Assembly (NCBI RefSeq): GCF_003594935.2
Contig: NZ_CP043342.1
Coordinates: 2,914,001 to 2,978,000 of the forward strand
Length of the DNA: 64,000 nucleotides
Direction: 5' to 3'
Source of the DNA: Enterobacter huaxiensis
Lineage (GTDB): Bacteria; Pseudomonadota; Gammaproteobacteria; Enterobacterales; Enterobacteriaceae
Both the position numbers and the translations under genes were made by a program. The notes below the pieces were generated by a model. It saw only the letters and a list, made by a program, of their open reading frames with translations. It ran no database searches and was not told where the DNA came from. Shown here one piece after another: positions 52,224-61,363 of the stretch (position 1 is its first letter; each line of letters begins with the position of its first letter).

Positions 52224-53147
52224 TTATTCGCTCATGGCCTCTCGCCACAGCCTTTCGACAATGCGCTGCGCCATAATCGCCTGCTCGCCGGCCGTTTCCG
52301 GAACCGTCTGATTTTGCACGCATGTGATGAAGTGACGCGCGCATCCGGCAAACCCACGCTGCTCGAGCGTACTCTGCCAGCCCGGTGCGGGTATCGTCAC
52401 CACGCCGCTGCCCTTCTCTTCCCGCCATTCGCGCATATCGGTAATGTCATACAGCGCGCCGTCCGTTACCGCCTGGACAGATTCACGCTGGCTGCCTGCC
52501 CGACGATGCATGCTGGTGGTCACCTGCAGATGGTCAACCGCGAAATGGTGTTCGGCATAAACCATCTCACCCAGATCGTTGGTCATCAGCGTGCCGCTTT
52601 TTAGCTGTGCATTGCCGTTGGTCAGCCACAGCGCGGTATCAACAACGTGCAGATAGTCATCCAGCAGCGTGAACCGTAAATCGTTCGGCCCAATGCTGTC
52701 GGTGCGGTGCTTATCCATCCGCAGCGAGGCCAGCGCGCCCGGCTGGGCTTTTAACTGCTGATAGAGCGGGGCAAAACGACGGTTGAATCCCACCATCAGC
52801 GTCAGGTTTTTGCGCGCCGCAAGCTCGATCAGACGTTCGGCGTCCAGGACGTTTTCCGCCAGCGGCTTATCCACGCAGACGTGAACGCCGGCGTTCAGCA
52901 ATTCGCTCACCACCTGATAATGGGTTGCGGTCGAGGTATGCACGAAGACCGCATCGCACTCCCGGGCTAAGTCCTGCAGCGAGCTGGCATACGGCATCCG
53001 CCAGGTTTCGCAAATACGCTCCGCCTTCTCGCGCGTCGGCGACCACGCCCCCTGCAGCGTCCAGCCTGACGCTGCACCCAACACGGGCAGCCAAGCTTTT
53101 TGCGCAATGCCGCCCAGCCCCACCACGCCTACGCGTAATTTTGTCAC
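52224..53147 (-). CDS. mviM: Gfo/Idh/MocA-family oxidoreductase MviM
   Basis: A putative NAD(P)-dependent oxidoreductase of unknown substrate. The Rossmann motif VGLGGIAQKAWLPV lies at residues 8-21, with CVDKPLAENVLDAERL near 92 carrying the catalytic-type Lys. The start is GTG at 53147-53145 (MTKLRVGVVG). It has 307 residues, as in E. coli MviM. Its start is three bases from the yceH stop, so yceH and mviM form a transcription unit. Confidence 0.94.
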   Translation of the reverse strand: MTKLRVGVVGLGGIAQKAWLPVLGAASGWTLQGAWSPTREKAERICETWRMPYASSLQDLARECDAVFVHTSTATHYQVVSELLNAGVHVCVDKPLAENVLDAERLIELAARKNLTLMVGFNRRFAPLYQQLKAQPGALASLRMDKHRTDSIGPNDLRFTLLDDYLHVVDTALWLTNGNAQLKSGTLMTNDLGEMVYAEHHFAVDHLQVTTSMHRRAGSQRESVQAVTDGALYDITDMREWREEKGSGVVTIPAPGWQSTLEQRGFAGCARHFITCVQNQTVPETAGEQAIMAQRIVERLWREAMSE

Positions 53148-53149
53148 GG

Positions 53150-53800
53150 TTAGTCTCCCAAATGTGCCAGCAGTGCGTCCAGACGCTGTTTCAGCCCGGC
53201 GACCTCTTCTTCCAGCGCCTCAACGCGTGCGGCCAGGCCGCCATTCCCCTCAGCCGGCTCGGACTCATCGGCCAGTGCGGCCGCATCAACGTCGCCGCTA
53301 AACAAATGCATATAGCGGCTTTCGCGTTTCCCCGGCTCGCGCGCCAGGCGCACCGCGTAGGGCCCGTCTTCACGCGAGGCGAGCCCCTCAAGCGTGTGTT
53401 CAACCTCCTGCATGTCGCGAAACTCATGCATACGGGAAGCACGCGTTCGCAGCTCACCCGGGGTCTGCGCCCCGCGAAGCAGCAGCGTGGTGACGACCGC
53501 AACCTCCGCGGCGCTCAGTTTCAAATCCCCGAACTCAGAGTTACAAAAGCGCTGCTCATATTTGGTAACGCGGTTTCCGAAACCGCTGACGGTGCGCAGG
53601 TAGTGGCGCTTGACCAGCTCATCAAGACACGCCTGCACCTCACGATCGGTCAGGTTCATCACCGGTTCACGGTTGGTTTTTTGGTTACAGGCCATGGTCA
53701 CGGCATTCACAGAGAGCGGGTATTGCTCCGGCGTGGTGACCTGTTTTTCCAGCAAACATCCAATGACACGCGCTTCTGTACCGCTTAGCTGATATTTCAT
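53150..53800 (-). CDS. yceH: UPF0502 protein YceH
   Basis: A 216-residue conserved protein (UPF0502) with two tandem winged-helix-like domains, [20 protein letters not shown] at the start and [20 protein letters not shown] in the second; the C-terminus is a short coiled coil ([20 protein letters not shown]). No function is established to my knowledge. It lies 9 bases after rimJ. Confidence 0.92.
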   Translation of the reverse strand: MKYQLSGTEARVIGCLLEKQVTTPEQYPLSVNAVTMACNQKTNREPVMNLTDREVQACLDELVKRHYLRTVSGFGNRVTKYEQRFCNSEFGDLKLSAAEVAVVTTLLLRGAQTPGELRTRASRMHEFRDMQEVEHTLEGLASREDGPYAVRLAREPGKRESRYMHLFSGDVDAAALADESEPAEGNGGLAARVEALEEEVAGLKQRLDALLAHLGD

Positions 53801-53809
53801 CTTTTCTCC

Positions 53810-54394
53810 TTAACGACCTGCAGTCCAGTCCCGGGTGGTTAATGCCGTGAGAACATGATCGCGCCACTCGCCGTCAATCAGCAGGTAGTCTTTGGCATAG
53901 CCCTCTTTTTCGAACCCTAACCGCGCCAGCAGGTCGCCACTGCGATTATTATGGGGCATGTAGTTCGCCATAATGCGATGGATGTGCTGCGTGCGCTGCA
54001 TATAGCGGATTGCCGCCGTCAGGGCCTCAAACATCAGCCCTTGTCCCTGCCACTTCTGCCCGATTGAATAACCGAGGTAGCAGGCGTGAAACGAGCCGCG
54101 CACCACGTTCGAAAAATTGGCAATGCCGAGGATCTCTTTTTCTTCCGGATCCAGCAGCGCAAAATAGAAGGCGCTGCCCTGCTTGTGAAATTCTGCGATC
54201 ATGCCGAGGCGCGCCTGCCAGCCGGAGGGGTAGCAGTGGCTCTCGTCCCGAACGGGTTCCCAGGGTTTTAAAAACTGGCGATTCTCAGCGTAATAATCCG
54301 CCAGCCGCCAGGCATCACGCTCGTGCACCAGACGAACGACCAGCCTGTCCGTTGTCAGACGCACTTTTGGCACATTGCTGCGATAGCCAAACAT
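53810..54394 (-). CDS. rimJ: Ribosomal protein S5 alanine N-acetyltransferase RimJ
   Basis: A GNAT N-acetyltransferase that acetylates the N-terminus of ribosomal protein S5. The acetyl-CoA motif lies in [20 protein letters not shown], followed by [20 protein letters not shown]. The ATG at 54394 gives [13 protein letters not shown] and 194 residues, the E. coli length; ATG 54403 would add three residues. It diverges from mdtH. Confidence 0.96.
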   Translation of the reverse strand: MFGYRSNVPKVRLTTDRLVVRLVHERDAWRLADYYAENRQFLKPWEPVRDESHCYPSGWQARLGMIAEFHKQGSAFYFALLDPEEKEILGIANFSNVVRGSFHACYLGYSIGQKWQGQGLMFEALTAAIRYMQRTQHIHRIMANYMPHNNRSGDLLARLGFEKEGYAKDYLLIDGEWRDHVLTALTTRDWTAGR

Positions 54395-54630
54395 CGATAC
54401 CACTCCTTCCCGTCGCTTCAGCTCAACCCATTAGCTTTACTATACCTGCGCCTGCGCCGTCTGTGAAAACAGTGACATACCATTTTCACCTCTTTTCACA
54501 TTTTTCGATGAGAACTCTCTATCAAAGCACCCTTTTGATAAAAAAATATTGTCACGGGCAGGGGTGGGAAAAAGCGTGGCGACACCGCAGAATGTTAGCG
54601 TGCTCACCTTCTATTTTCCCTGGAGGGAAA
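54395..54630. promoter_or_regulatory. Divergent rimJ/mdtH intergenic region
   Basis: 236 bases with the promoters of both genes and a fairly AT-rich centre (54480-54550). No regulator site is obvious. Confidence 0.4.
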
Positions 54631-55839
54631 ATGTCCCGCGTATCACAGGCCAGGAGCCTGGGTAAATATTTCCTGCTCGTCGATAACATGCTGGTCGTGC
54701 TCGGCTTTTTCGTCGTTTTCCCGCTTATCTCGATTCGCTTTGTCGACGAAATGGGCTGGGCGGCATTAATGGTCGGGATCGCGCTCGGTTTACGCCAGTT
54801 TGTCCAGCAGGGGCTGGGGGTATTTGGCGGTGCCATTGCAGACCGCTTTGGCGCCAAACCGATGATTGTCATTGGCATGCTGTTACGCGCGGCGGGTTTT
54901 GCCACCATGGCTATCGCCCACGAACCCTGGGTGCTGTGGTTCTCCTGCTTCCTTTCCGGCATCGGCGGTACGCTGTTTGACCCGCCGCGTACCGCGCTGG
55001 TGGTCAAGCTGATTCGCCCGCGGCAACGCGGCCGCTTCTTCTCGCTTCTGATGATGCAGGACAGCGCCGGGGCGGTTGTCGGCGCACTGCTGGGAAGCTG
55101 GCTCTTACAGTACGACTTCCGCCTGGTCTGCGCGACCGGCGCCGCGATCTTCATGCTGTGCGCGCTGTTTAACGGCCTGTATCTGCCCGCCTGGAAGCTG
55201 TCGACGGTAAAAGCGCCGGTTCGCGAAGGCCTTAACCGCGTCCTGCAGGATAAGCGCTTCGTAACCTATGTACTCACCCTGACGGGCTACTACATGCTGG
55301 CGGTTCAGGTCATGCTGATGCTGCCGATCATGGTGAATGACATTGCGGGCACGCCCGCCGCCGTCAAATGGATGTATGCCATTGAGGCGTGTCTTTCGCT
55401 GACCCTGCTCTACCCGATTGCCCGCTGGAGCGAACGGCGCTTTCGCCTTGAGCATCGCCTGATGGCAGGGCTGTTGCTGATGACGCTGAGCATGATGCCT
55501 ATCGGCCTGGTGAATTCGCTGCAACAGCTGTTCATGCTGATTTGCACCTTCTACATCGGCTCAATTATCGCCGAGCCCGCGCGCGAGACGCTGAGCGCGT
55601 CGCTGGCCGATTCGCGAGCCCGCGGCAGCTACATGGGCTTTAGCCGGCTCGGGCTGGCGCTCGGCGGCGCGTTAGGCTACGCCGGCGGCGGCTGGCTGTT
55701 CGACGCCGGAAAGGCGCTGAATCAACCCGAACTGCCGTGGATGATGCTCGGCGCGGTCGGTTTTATGACGCTCATCGCCCTGTGGTGGCAATTCAGCCAG
55801 AAGCGCAGCACGCGCGGCATGCTCGAGCCTGGCGCATAA
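54631..55839 (+). CDS. mdtH: MFS multidrug efflux transporter MdtH
   Basis: A 12-helix MFS exporter; in E. coli it gives some resistance to quinolones. ATG 54631 ([20 protein letters not shown]) follows CTGGAGGGAAA, an excellent ribosome site. Motif A is at [15 protein letters not shown]. It has 402 residues, as in E. coli; the much longer in-frame extension back to 54010 is antisense rimJ sequence and is rejected. Confidence 0.96.
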   Translation: MSRVSQARSLGKYFLLVDNMLVVLGFFVVFPLISIRFVDEMGWAALMVGIALGLRQFVQQGLGVFGGAIADRFGAKPMIVIGMLLRAAGFATMAIAHEPWVLWFSCFLSGIGGTLFDPPRTALVVKLIRPRQRGRFFSLLMMQDSAGAVVGALLGSWLLQYDFRLVCATGAAIFMLCALFNGLYLPAWKLSTVKAPVREGLNRVLQDKRFVTYVLTLTGYYMLAVQVMLMLPIMVNDIAGTPAAVKWMYAIEACLSLTLLYPIARWSERRFRLEHRLMAGLLLMTLSMMPIGLVNSLQQLFMLICTFYIGSIIAEPARETLSASLADSRARGSYMGFSRLGLALGGALGYAGGGWLFDAGKALNQPELPWMMLGAVGFMTLIALWWQFSQKRSTRGMLEPGA

Positions 55840-55851
55840 CCCTTCCTCTCT

Positions 55852-55885
55852 GGCGGGAAGGTTTTCCCGCCTCTAGTATCAGTTT
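55852..55885 (+). terminator. Hairpin after mdtH
   Basis: GGCGGGAA (55852-55859) pairs with TTCCCGCC (55864-55871); a short T-run follows about 10 bases later (CAGTTTTTT). Confidence 0.6.
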
Positions 55886-55963
55886 TTTCTGCTGGTTTCT
55901 GACATATCACACTGACATACTGGGGCATCAGGACAGATGCGCCGATTTTTGTTGAGGAACACC

Positions 55964-56524
55964 ATGAAGAAGATCGTCATTGCCGCTGCGTTAATCGTCA
56001 GTGGTCTGCTGGTTGGCTGTAATCAGCTTACCCAATACACCGTCAGTGAGCAGGAAATCAATCAGGCGCTGGAAAAACATAACAACTTTTCCAAAGACAT
56101 CGGCGTGCCCGGGCTTGCCGACGCGCATATCATCCTCAGCAATCTCGCCAGCCAGATTGGTCGTGAAGAGCCGAACAAAGTTACCCTTTCCGGTGATGCC
56201 AGCCTGGACATGACGTCGTTATTCGGCAACCAAAAAGCCGATATCAAACTTAAGCTGAAGGCGCTGCCGGTCTTCAACAAAGAGAAAGGGGCGATTTTCC
56301 TGCAGGAAATGGAAATCGTCGATGCGGTTGTCACCCCGGAAAAAATGAAGCCGGTGCTGCAAACCCTGATGCCATATCTGAACCAGTCGCTGCGTAACTA
56401 CTTCAACCAGCAGCCGGCGTATGTCCTCAGCGAAGACAAGAGCAAGGGCGAAGCGCTCGCGAAAAAATATGCCAAAGGGATAGAAGTGAAGCCGGGTCAG
56501 ATCGTTATCCCCTTCACCGATTAA
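55964..56524 (+). CDS. yceB: DUF1439 lipoprotein YceB
   Basis: A 186-residue lipoprotein (DUF1439) of unknown function. The lipobox SGLLVGC gives lipidated Cys19; SEQEINQALEKHNNF and KALPVFNKEKGAIFLQEMEI are typical. ATG 55964 gives MKKIVIAAALIVSG and the E. coli length; the frame from 55937 adds nine residues. In E. coli grxB sits between yceB and mdtH, but here the two are only 124 bases apart with no gene between. Confidence 0.93.
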   Translation: MKKIVIAAALIVSGLLVGCNQLTQYTVSEQEINQALEKHNNFSKDIGVPGLADAHIILSNLASQIGREEPNKVTLSGDASLDMTSLFGNQKADIKLKLKALPVFNKEKGAIFLQEMEIVDAVVTPEKMKPVLQTLMPYLNQSLRNYFNQQPAYVLSEDKSKGEALAKKYAKGIEVKPGQIVIPFTD

Positions 56525-56531
56525 CCTGTAA

Positions 56532-56556
56532 GGGCGCTCAGGCGCCCTTTTTTTTG
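56532..56556 (+). terminator. Terminator of yceB
   Basis: GGGCGC tcag GCGCCC followed by an 8-9 base T-run. Confidence 0.93.
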
Positions 56557-56571
56557 CAGAAAAGTGTGCAA

Positions 56572-56587
56572 ACGAAAACGTTTACGC
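56572..56587 (+). promoter_or_regulatory. PurR operator upstream of pyrC
   Basis: ACGAAAACGTTTACGC matches the PurR consensus ACGCAAACGTTTNCNT at most positions, with the AAACGTTT core intact. PurR also represses pyrC in E. coli. Confidence 0.8.
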
Positions 56588-56599
56588 TTATGATTTGTG

Positions 56600-56650
56600 T
56601 CCGGCAAAAACAGCCATCTTATGACTGAACTCTTTCAAGCCGGAGCTTCC
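56600..56650 (+). promoter_or_regulatory. pyrC start-site-switch hairpin (CTP/GTP control)
   Basis: TCCGGC (56600-56605) is fully complementary to GCCGGA (56639-56644), which contains part of the pyrC ribosome site GGAG. In E. coli and Salmonella, starts at C (high CTP) give an RNA that folds and hides the site; starts two bases later at G (low CTP) do not. The geometry here fits. Confidence 0.78.
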
Positions 56651-57697
56651 ATGACTGCACAATCCCAGGTTCTTAAAATCCGCCGCCCTGACGACTGGCA
56701 TATCCATCTGCGTGATGGTGATATGCTGAAAACCGTCGTGCCCTATACCAGCGAAATTTATGGCCGCGCGATTGTTATGCCTAACCTGGTTCCGCCAGTC
56801 ACCACCGTCGATGCCGCCATCGCGTACCGCCAGCGTATTCTTGACGCCGTCCCTGCCGGACACGACTTTACCCCGTTGATGACCTGCTATCTGACGGACT
56901 CCCTGGATCCGAACGAAGTGGAACGCGGGTTTAACGAAGGCGTATTCACCGCGGCGAAACTCTACCCCGCGAATGCCACTACCAACTCCAGCCATGGCGT
57001 GACCAGCATCGACGCCATCATGCCGGTTCTGGAAAGGATGCAGAAACTGGGCATGCCGCTGCTGGTGCACGGGGAAGTGACCCACGCCGAGATTGATATC
57101 TTCGACCGCGAAGCGCGCTTTATCGAAACGGTTATGGAACCGCTGCGCCAGCGTCTGCCCGCCCTGAAAGTGGTGTTTGAACACATCACCACCAAAGATG
57201 CCGCTGAATATGTCCGGGACGGTAACGAACTTATCGCTGCCACCATCACCCCTCAGCACCTGATGTTCAACCGCAACCACATGCTGGTCGGCGGCGTGCG
57301 CCCTCACCTGTACTGCCTGCCGATACTCAAGCGCAATATCCACCAGCAGGCCCTGCGTGAGCTGGTGGCCAGCGGTTTTTCTCGCGCATTCCTGGGGACT
57401 GACTCAGCCCCGCACGCGCGTCATCGTAAGGAAGCCAGCTGCGGCTGTGCGGGCTGCTTTAACGCGCCAACTGCGCTGGCAAGCTACGCCACCGTGTTTG
57501 AAGACATGAATGCGCTTGAGCACTTCGAGGCCTTCTGTTCCCTTAACGGCCCGCGTTTCTATGGGCTGCCGGTTAACGATGGCGTCATTGAGCTGGAGCG
57601 AAAAGCGCGTTTGGTTGAAGAGTCGATTCCGCTGACCGATGACACCCTCATCCCCTTCCTGGCAGGTGAAACCGTGAACTGGACGGTAAAGCGCTAA
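56651..57697 (+). CDS. pyrC: Dihydroorotase PyrC
   Basis: Closes carbamoyl-aspartate to dihydroorotate, the third step of pyrimidine synthesis. A type II dihydroorotase with a binuclear zinc site: His17 and His19 in [11 protein letters not shown], the carbamylated Lys in [11 protein letters not shown], His in LLVHGEVTH and VVFEHITTK, and the catalytic Asp in [14 protein letters not shown] 56651 follows GGAGCTTCC. It has 348 residues, the E. coli length. Confidence 0.98.
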   Translation: MTAQSQVLKIRRPDDWHIHLRDGDMLKTVVPYTSEIYGRAIVMPNLVPPVTTVDAAIAYRQRILDAVPAGHDFTPLMTCYLTDSLDPNEVERGFNEGVFTAAKLYPANATTNSSHGVTSIDAIMPVLERMQKLGMPLLVHGEVTHAEIDIFDREARFIETVMEPLRQRLPALKVVFEHITTKDAAEYVRDGNELIAATITPQHLMFNRNHMLVGGVRPHLYCLPILKRNIHQQALRELVASGFSRAFLGTDSAPHARHRKEASCGCAGCFNAPTALASYATVFEDMNALEHFEAFCSLNGPRFYGLPVNDGVIELERKARLVEESIPLTDDTLIPFLAGETVNWTVKR

Positions 57698-57736
57698 AAA
57701 AACACAATGCCCCTTATTGTCAAAACCACAATATAC

Positions 57737-57752
57737 CTGTATAAATACACAG
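57737..57752 (+). promoter_or_regulatory. LexA (SOS) box upstream of dinI
   Basis: CTGTATAAATACACAG is CTGT-N8-ACAG, the LexA consensus core with an AT-rich middle, 22 bases before the dinI ATG. Confidence 0.93.
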
Positions 57753-57774
57753 TACATTACACAGGGGGGCATTT

Positions 57775-58020
57775 ATGCGTATTGAAGTCACCGTAGCCAA
57801 AACAACCGTATTGCCAGCTGGCGCACTTGATGCGCTGGCGGGTGAGTTATCGCGCCGTATTCATGACACCTTTCCAGACAACAGCAGTGCCGTAACCGTG
57901 CGTTACGCGTCAGCAAACAACGTCTCCGTCATTGGCGGCGCGAAAGAAGACAAAGATCGTATCACCGACATCCTGCAGGAAACGTGGGAAAGCGCCGACG
58001 ACTGGTTCATCACCGATTAA
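57775..58020 (+). CDS. dinI: DNA damage-inducible protein DinI
   Basis: A small SOS protein that stabilises RecA filaments and modulates LexA/UmuD cleavage. At 81 residues it is full length. It has the acidic C-terminal helix (EDKDRITDILQETWESADDW) that mimics DNA to contact RecA. ATG 57775 follows ACAGGGGGG. The LexA box supports the name. Confidence 0.96.
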   Translation: MRIEVTVAKTTVLPAGALDALAGELSRRIHDTFPDNSSAVTVRYASANNVSVIGGAKEDKDRITDILQETWESADDWFITD

Positions 58021-58294
58021 ATCTTGCTCCCTCATTGTGTTTTTTGCCGGGTCGCCCCGGCTTTTTTTGTTATGTTCTCGCCTGAAAGTTCAAATTAATT
58101 CAGCATCTTCTTAGAAAATCGTGAACAAGATGGTGTTTTATTGTTCTAATAATCCTAAAAGACAGAAAAATGTGTTGCCAGCTGTTTATTTTTTCCTGTG
58201 AAACCCTTATTACTTGTATACTGAAGATGCTTTCAGAAAAACATGCATTGAACCTCAAAGCCGTTGTCTTCTAACACGCATTAAGGGGGTTATA
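58021..58294. other. Intergenic region between dinI and bssS
   Basis: 274 bases: the dinI terminator at the left and an AT-rich stretch (58090-58230) with the likely bssS promoter. I see no operator or ORF. Confidence 0.5.
58046..58068 (+). terminator. Terminator of dinI
   Basis: GCCGGG (58046-58051) pairs with CCCGGC (58056-58061), then TTTTTTT. Confidence 0.9.
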
Positions 58295-58549
58295 ATGGAA
58301 AAGAATAGTGAAGTCATCCAGACCCACCCGCTCGTCGGCTGGGATATCAGTACCGTAGATAGCTACGATGCGCTGATGCTGCGTTTGCACTACCAGACCC
58401 CGAATCAACTCAACCGTGAAGAAGCGGAAGTTGGACAGACGCTGTGGCTTACGACAGACGTCGCTCGCCAGTTTATTTCTATTTTAGAGGCAGGTATTGC
58501 AAAAATAGAATCCGGCGACTATCAAGAAAATGAGTATAAACGGCATTGA
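58295..58549 (+). CDS. bssS: Biofilm formation regulator BssS (YceP)
   Basis: An 84-residue protein that affects biofilm formation and signalling in E. coli; mechanism uncertain. MEKNSEVIQTHPLVGWDIST and TLWLTTDVARQFISILEAGI are nearly identical to E. coli BssS. The ATG at 58295 has AAGGGGG upstream and gives the E. coli length; the frame from 58214 is not conserved. Confidence 0.95.
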   Translation: MEKNSEVIQTHPLVGWDISTVDSYDALMLRLHYQTPNQLNREEAEVGQTLWLTTDVARQFISILEAGIAKIESGDYQENEYKRH

Positions 58550-58573
58550 TTTCATGCCCACTTTTCACTCAAC

Positions 58574-58600
58574 AGGCACCCCTCGGGTGCCTTATTTATT
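58574..58600 (+). terminator. Terminator of bssS
   Basis: AGGCACCC ctc GGGTGCCT at 58574-58592, followed by TATTTATTT. Confidence 0.8.
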
Positions 58601-58665
58601 TCTCCCTTGTATAACCCTCCGATGTTAATTACCCTGCTAGCAAAGTATTAATCTACGAGATGCCC

Positions 58666-59784
58666 ATGAAATACGACTTAATCATTATTGGTAGCGGCTC
58701 CGTTGGTTCTGCCGCCGGTTATTATGCGACGCAGGCGGGCCTTAACGTCCTGATGATTGACGCCCACCTCCCACCGCATGCGGAAGGCAGCCACCACGGT
58801 GATACCCGGCTGATCCGCCATGCCTATGGTGAAGGCGAGCGCTACGTCCCGCTGGTGCTGCGCGCGCAGACGTTGTGGGACGAGCTGGCCACGCTTACCG
58901 AAGAGCGCATTTTTGACCGCACGGGCATTATCAACCTGGGCCCCGCCAGCTCGGCATTCCTGGCCACCGTAGAGCAGAGCGCGAAACAATTTAACCTTGA
59001 TGTCGAACGCCTGGACGCACGCGGCATCATGCAACGCTGGCCTGAAATCACGGTCCCGGAGAATTATATCGGGCTGTTTGAAGCCAACTCTGGGGTTCTG
59101 CATTGCGAAACGGCCATTAAAACCTGGGTAGCGCTGGCGGCGAAAGCAGGCTGTGCCCAGCTCTTCAATTGCCCGGTAAGCGGCATCACCCATCATGCCG
59201 ACGGCGTCACCGTCACCACGGCTGACGGGGACTATACCGCGTCCCGCCTGCTGATAAGCGCGGGAACCTGGGTTACCAAGCTCCTCCCGGACCTGCCCGT
59301 TCAGCCGGTGCGGAAAGTCTTCTCCTGGTTCCAGTCTGACGGGCGCTACAGCAGCCAGAACAAATTCCCGGCCTTCACCGGCGAGCTGCCCAACGGCGAT
59401 CAGTTCTACGGTTTCCCGTCGGAAAAAGACGCGCTTAAAATCGGCAAACATAACGGCGGGCAAATCATCTCTTCTCCTGAGGATCGCAAGCCGTTTGGCG
59501 AGTGCGCTCAGGATGGCTCCGAGGCGTTTTCGTTCTTACGCAATATTCTGCCGGGCGTGGGAGGGTTGCTCTACGGTGCTGCCTGCACGTACGACAACAC
59601 GCCGGATGAGGACTTTATCGTCGATACCCTGCCGGGACACGACAACACCCTGCTTATTACCGGACTGAGCGGTCACGGTTTTAAATTTGCCTCCGTGCTG
59701 GGCGAAATCGCCGCGCAGTTTGCTCAGGGCATCACGCCGCAGTTTGATCTGACGCCCTTCTCGCTTTCGCGTTTTAAAGGATAA
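58666..59784 (+). CDS. solA: N-methyl-L-tryptophan oxidase SolA
   Basis: A monomeric sarcosine-oxidase-type flavoenzyme that demethylates N-methyl-tryptophan. The FAD motif [16 protein letters not shown] is at the N-terminus, and a Cys near residue 307 ([15 protein letters not shown]) is the covalent flavin link. Start codons are ATG 58660 and ATG 58666; 58666 gives MKYDLIIIG and 372 residues, matching E. coli. Confidence 0.95.
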   Translation: MKYDLIIIGSGSVGSAAGYYATQAGLNVLMIDAHLPPHAEGSHHGDTRLIRHAYGEGERYVPLVLRAQTLWDELATLTEERIFDRTGIINLGPASSAFLATVEQSAKQFNLDVERLDARGIMQRWPEITVPENYIGLFEANSGVLHCETAIKTWVALAAKAGCAQLFNCPVSGITHHADGVTVTTADGDYTASRLLISAGTWVTKLLPDLPVQPVRKVFSWFQSDGRYSSQNKFPAFTGELPNGDQFYGFPSEKDALKIGKHNGGQIISSPEDRKPFGECAQDGSEAFSFLRNILPGVGGLLYGAACTYDNTPDEDFIVDTLPGHDNTLLITGLSGHGFKFASVLGEIAAQFAQGITPQFDLTPFSLSRFKG

Positions 59785-59790
59785 TACAAA

Positions 59791-59820
59791 ACAGGCTCCG
59801 GATGTCCGGAGCCTGTTTGT
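59791..59820 (+). terminator. Terminator of solA
   Basis: ACAGGCTCCG gatgt CCGGAGCCTGT, followed by a TTTGTT. Confidence 0.85.
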
Positions 59821-59830
59821 TACAGGGTGA

Positions 59831-59947
59831 ATGATGCGCAGGATCGTCGATTTTCTAATCAATAATATTCGCGAGCATTTTATGCTTTATATCCTTTTAT
59901 GGTCCCTGCTGGTGGTCATCGATTTTCTTTATATTGTGTTTTATTGA
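59831..59947 (+). CDS. yceO: Small membrane protein YceO
   Basis: A 38-residue hydrophobic ORF: MMRRIVDFLINNIREHFMLY, then a membrane stretch ILLWSLLVVIDFLYIVFY, ending in TGA. E. coli YceO has the same order (INNIREH and DLIYVFYF) at the same place between solA and yceJ. A second start at 59834 is possible. AGGGTGA precedes it. It is too short for the usual ORF cut-off; conservation of sequence and position is the reason to call it. Confidence 0.8.
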   Translation: MMRRIVDFLINNIREHFMLYILLWSLLVVIDFLYIVFY

Positions 59948-60174
59948 CCTTGACCGCTGACAATTACTGACATTACTTTATATTTGTTTAATTTCCCCTT
60001 GTCTGGTTAATGTCTTAAATCTTTAGTTGGACGACCTCACTGAAATACATTCCCTTAACACCGTCAAATTTGCTGAAATAAATTAAATAAAAATGCTTAT
60101 GCACTTATTTCAGTTGCAATATTTATTCATCCCGTTCATTTTTACCGTTCTCATTATTGATAATGGTAACACCT
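59948..60174. other. AT-rich intergenic region between yceO and yceJ
   Basis: 227 bases of AT-rich DNA, probably the yceJ-yceI promoter. No strong consensus operator was seen. Confidence 0.5.
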
Positions 60175-60747
60175 ATGCAATTGCGTAATTCCGCCAACCG
60201 CTACGGAATAATATCCATGACGTTGCACTGGGTATTTGCCCTCGCGGTTTATGCCATGTTCGGGCTCGGGCTTTGGATGGTGACATTAAGCTATTATGAC
60301 GGGTGGTATCACCAAGCGCCTGAATTGCATAAAAGCATTGGTGTCCTGCTGATGATGGGGCTGGTGGTTCGGCTTATCTGGCGACACATTTCCCCGCCGC
60401 CACCGGCACCGAAAACCCACGGCAAACTGACGCGCCTTGGCGCAACCGGCGCGCACATCGCGCTGTACGCTCTGCTTTTCGCCATTCTGATTAGCGGCTA
60501 CCTCATTTCTACTGCGGACGGTAAGCCGATCGACGTCTTTGGCCTGTTCGAGGTCCCCGCTACGCTGGCCGATGCCGGCTCACAGGCCGACACCGCGGGG
60601 GTTATTCACCTGTGGCTGGCGTGGAGCGTTGTGATCCTCTCCGTTCTTCACGGGCTTGCCGCGCTTAAACACCACTTTATCGATAAAGACGATACGCTAA
60701 AGCGCATGCTTGGCCGAACGTCTACTGACTCTGGAGTATTAAAATGA
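60175..60747 (+). CDS. yceJ: Cytochrome b561 family protein YceJ
   Basis: A four-helix diheme b-type cytochrome of the prokaryotic b561 (CybB) family, probably an inner-membrane quinol-linked electron carrier. Heme-ligand His residues lie in [28 protein letters not shown] and [14 protein letters not shown] start at ATG 60175 ([11 protein letters not shown]), giving 190 residues; a TTG/ATG start at 60157/60163 is less likely. It overlaps yceI by four bases (ATGA). Confidence 0.9.
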   Translation: MQLRNSANRYGIISMTLHWVFALAVYAMFGLGLWMVTLSYYDGWYHQAPELHKSIGVLLMMGLVVRLIWRHISPPPPAPKTHGKLTRLGATGAHIALYALLFAILISGYLISTADGKPIDVFGLFEVPATLADAGSQADTAGVIHLWLAWSVVILSVLHGLAALKHHFIDKDDTLKRMLGRTSTDSGVLK

Positions 60748-61322
60748 AAAAACGCCTGCTGGGTATCGCCTTAGGTTCACTGTTATTCACCACCGGCTCT
60801 GCTGTTGCCGCTGATTATAAAATTGATAAAGAAGGCCAGCATGCCTTCGTCAATTTCCGTATTCAGCACCTTGGCTATAGCTGGCTGTACGGCACCTTCA
60901 AGGATTTTGACGGTACGTTTAGCTTTGATGAGAAAAACCCGGCCTCCGATAAGGTAAATGTCACCATTAATACCAACAGCGTGGATACCAATCACGCCGA
61001 GCGTGACAAACACTTGCGCAGCGCCGAGTTTTTGAATGTGTCTAAATTCCCACAGGCGACATTCGCGTCAACAGGCGTGAAAAAAGATGGCGATAAGCTG
61101 GATATTACCGGGAACCTGACGCTTAATGGCGTCACCAAACCCGTTACCCTCGATGCAAAACTGATCGGCCAGGGTGATGACCCATGGGGTGGTAAACGCG
61201 CGGGCTTCGAGGCCACGGGCAAAATTCATCTTAAAGATTTCAACATTACGACGGATTTAGGCCCGGCGTCGCAGGACGTGGAGCTGGTTATTTCTGTGGA
61301 AGGGGTTCAGCAGAAGTCGTAA
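60744..61322 (+). CDS. yceI: Periplasmic YceI-family protein
   Basis: A 192-residue periplasmic lipocalin-like protein of the YceI family; relatives bind polyisoprenoids. It has a Sec signal peptide, [20 protein letters not shown], cleaved around [26 protein letters not shown] and the [20 protein letters not shown] block are characteristic. In E. coli YceI is induced by high pH and osmolarity. It overlaps yceJ and is co-expressed. Confidence 0.95.
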   Translation: MKKRLLGIALGSLLFTTGSAVAADYKIDKEGQHAFVNFRIQHLGYSWLYGTFKDFDGTFSFDEKNPASDKVNVTINTNSVDTNHAERDKHLRSAEFLNVSKFPQATFASTGVKKDGDKLDITGNLTLNGVTKPVTLDAKLIGQGDDPWGGKRAGFEATGKIHLKDFNITTDLGPASQDVELVISVEGVQQKS

Positions 61323-61326
61323 TACC

Positions 61327-61359
61327 TAATCCCGGCAGGCTTTGGCACTGCCGGGATTA
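61327..61359. terminator. Hairpin between convergent yceI and trhO
   Basis: TAATCCCGGCAG (61327-61338) pairs with CTGCCGGGATTA (61348-61359). A 12-base stem without a long T-run. Confidence 0.65.
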
Positions 61360-61363
61360 ATCA

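Noticed and set aside
54010..54630. N-terminal extension of mdtH by about 200 codons
   Set aside because: Upstream part is antisense to rimJ; ATG 54631 has the good ribosome site and gives the exact family length.
57563..57697. Possible frameshift or divergence in the PyrC C-terminus
   Set aside because: The last 45 residues differ from E. coli ([18 protein letters not shown]) but the frame and length are intact, so this is normal divergence.
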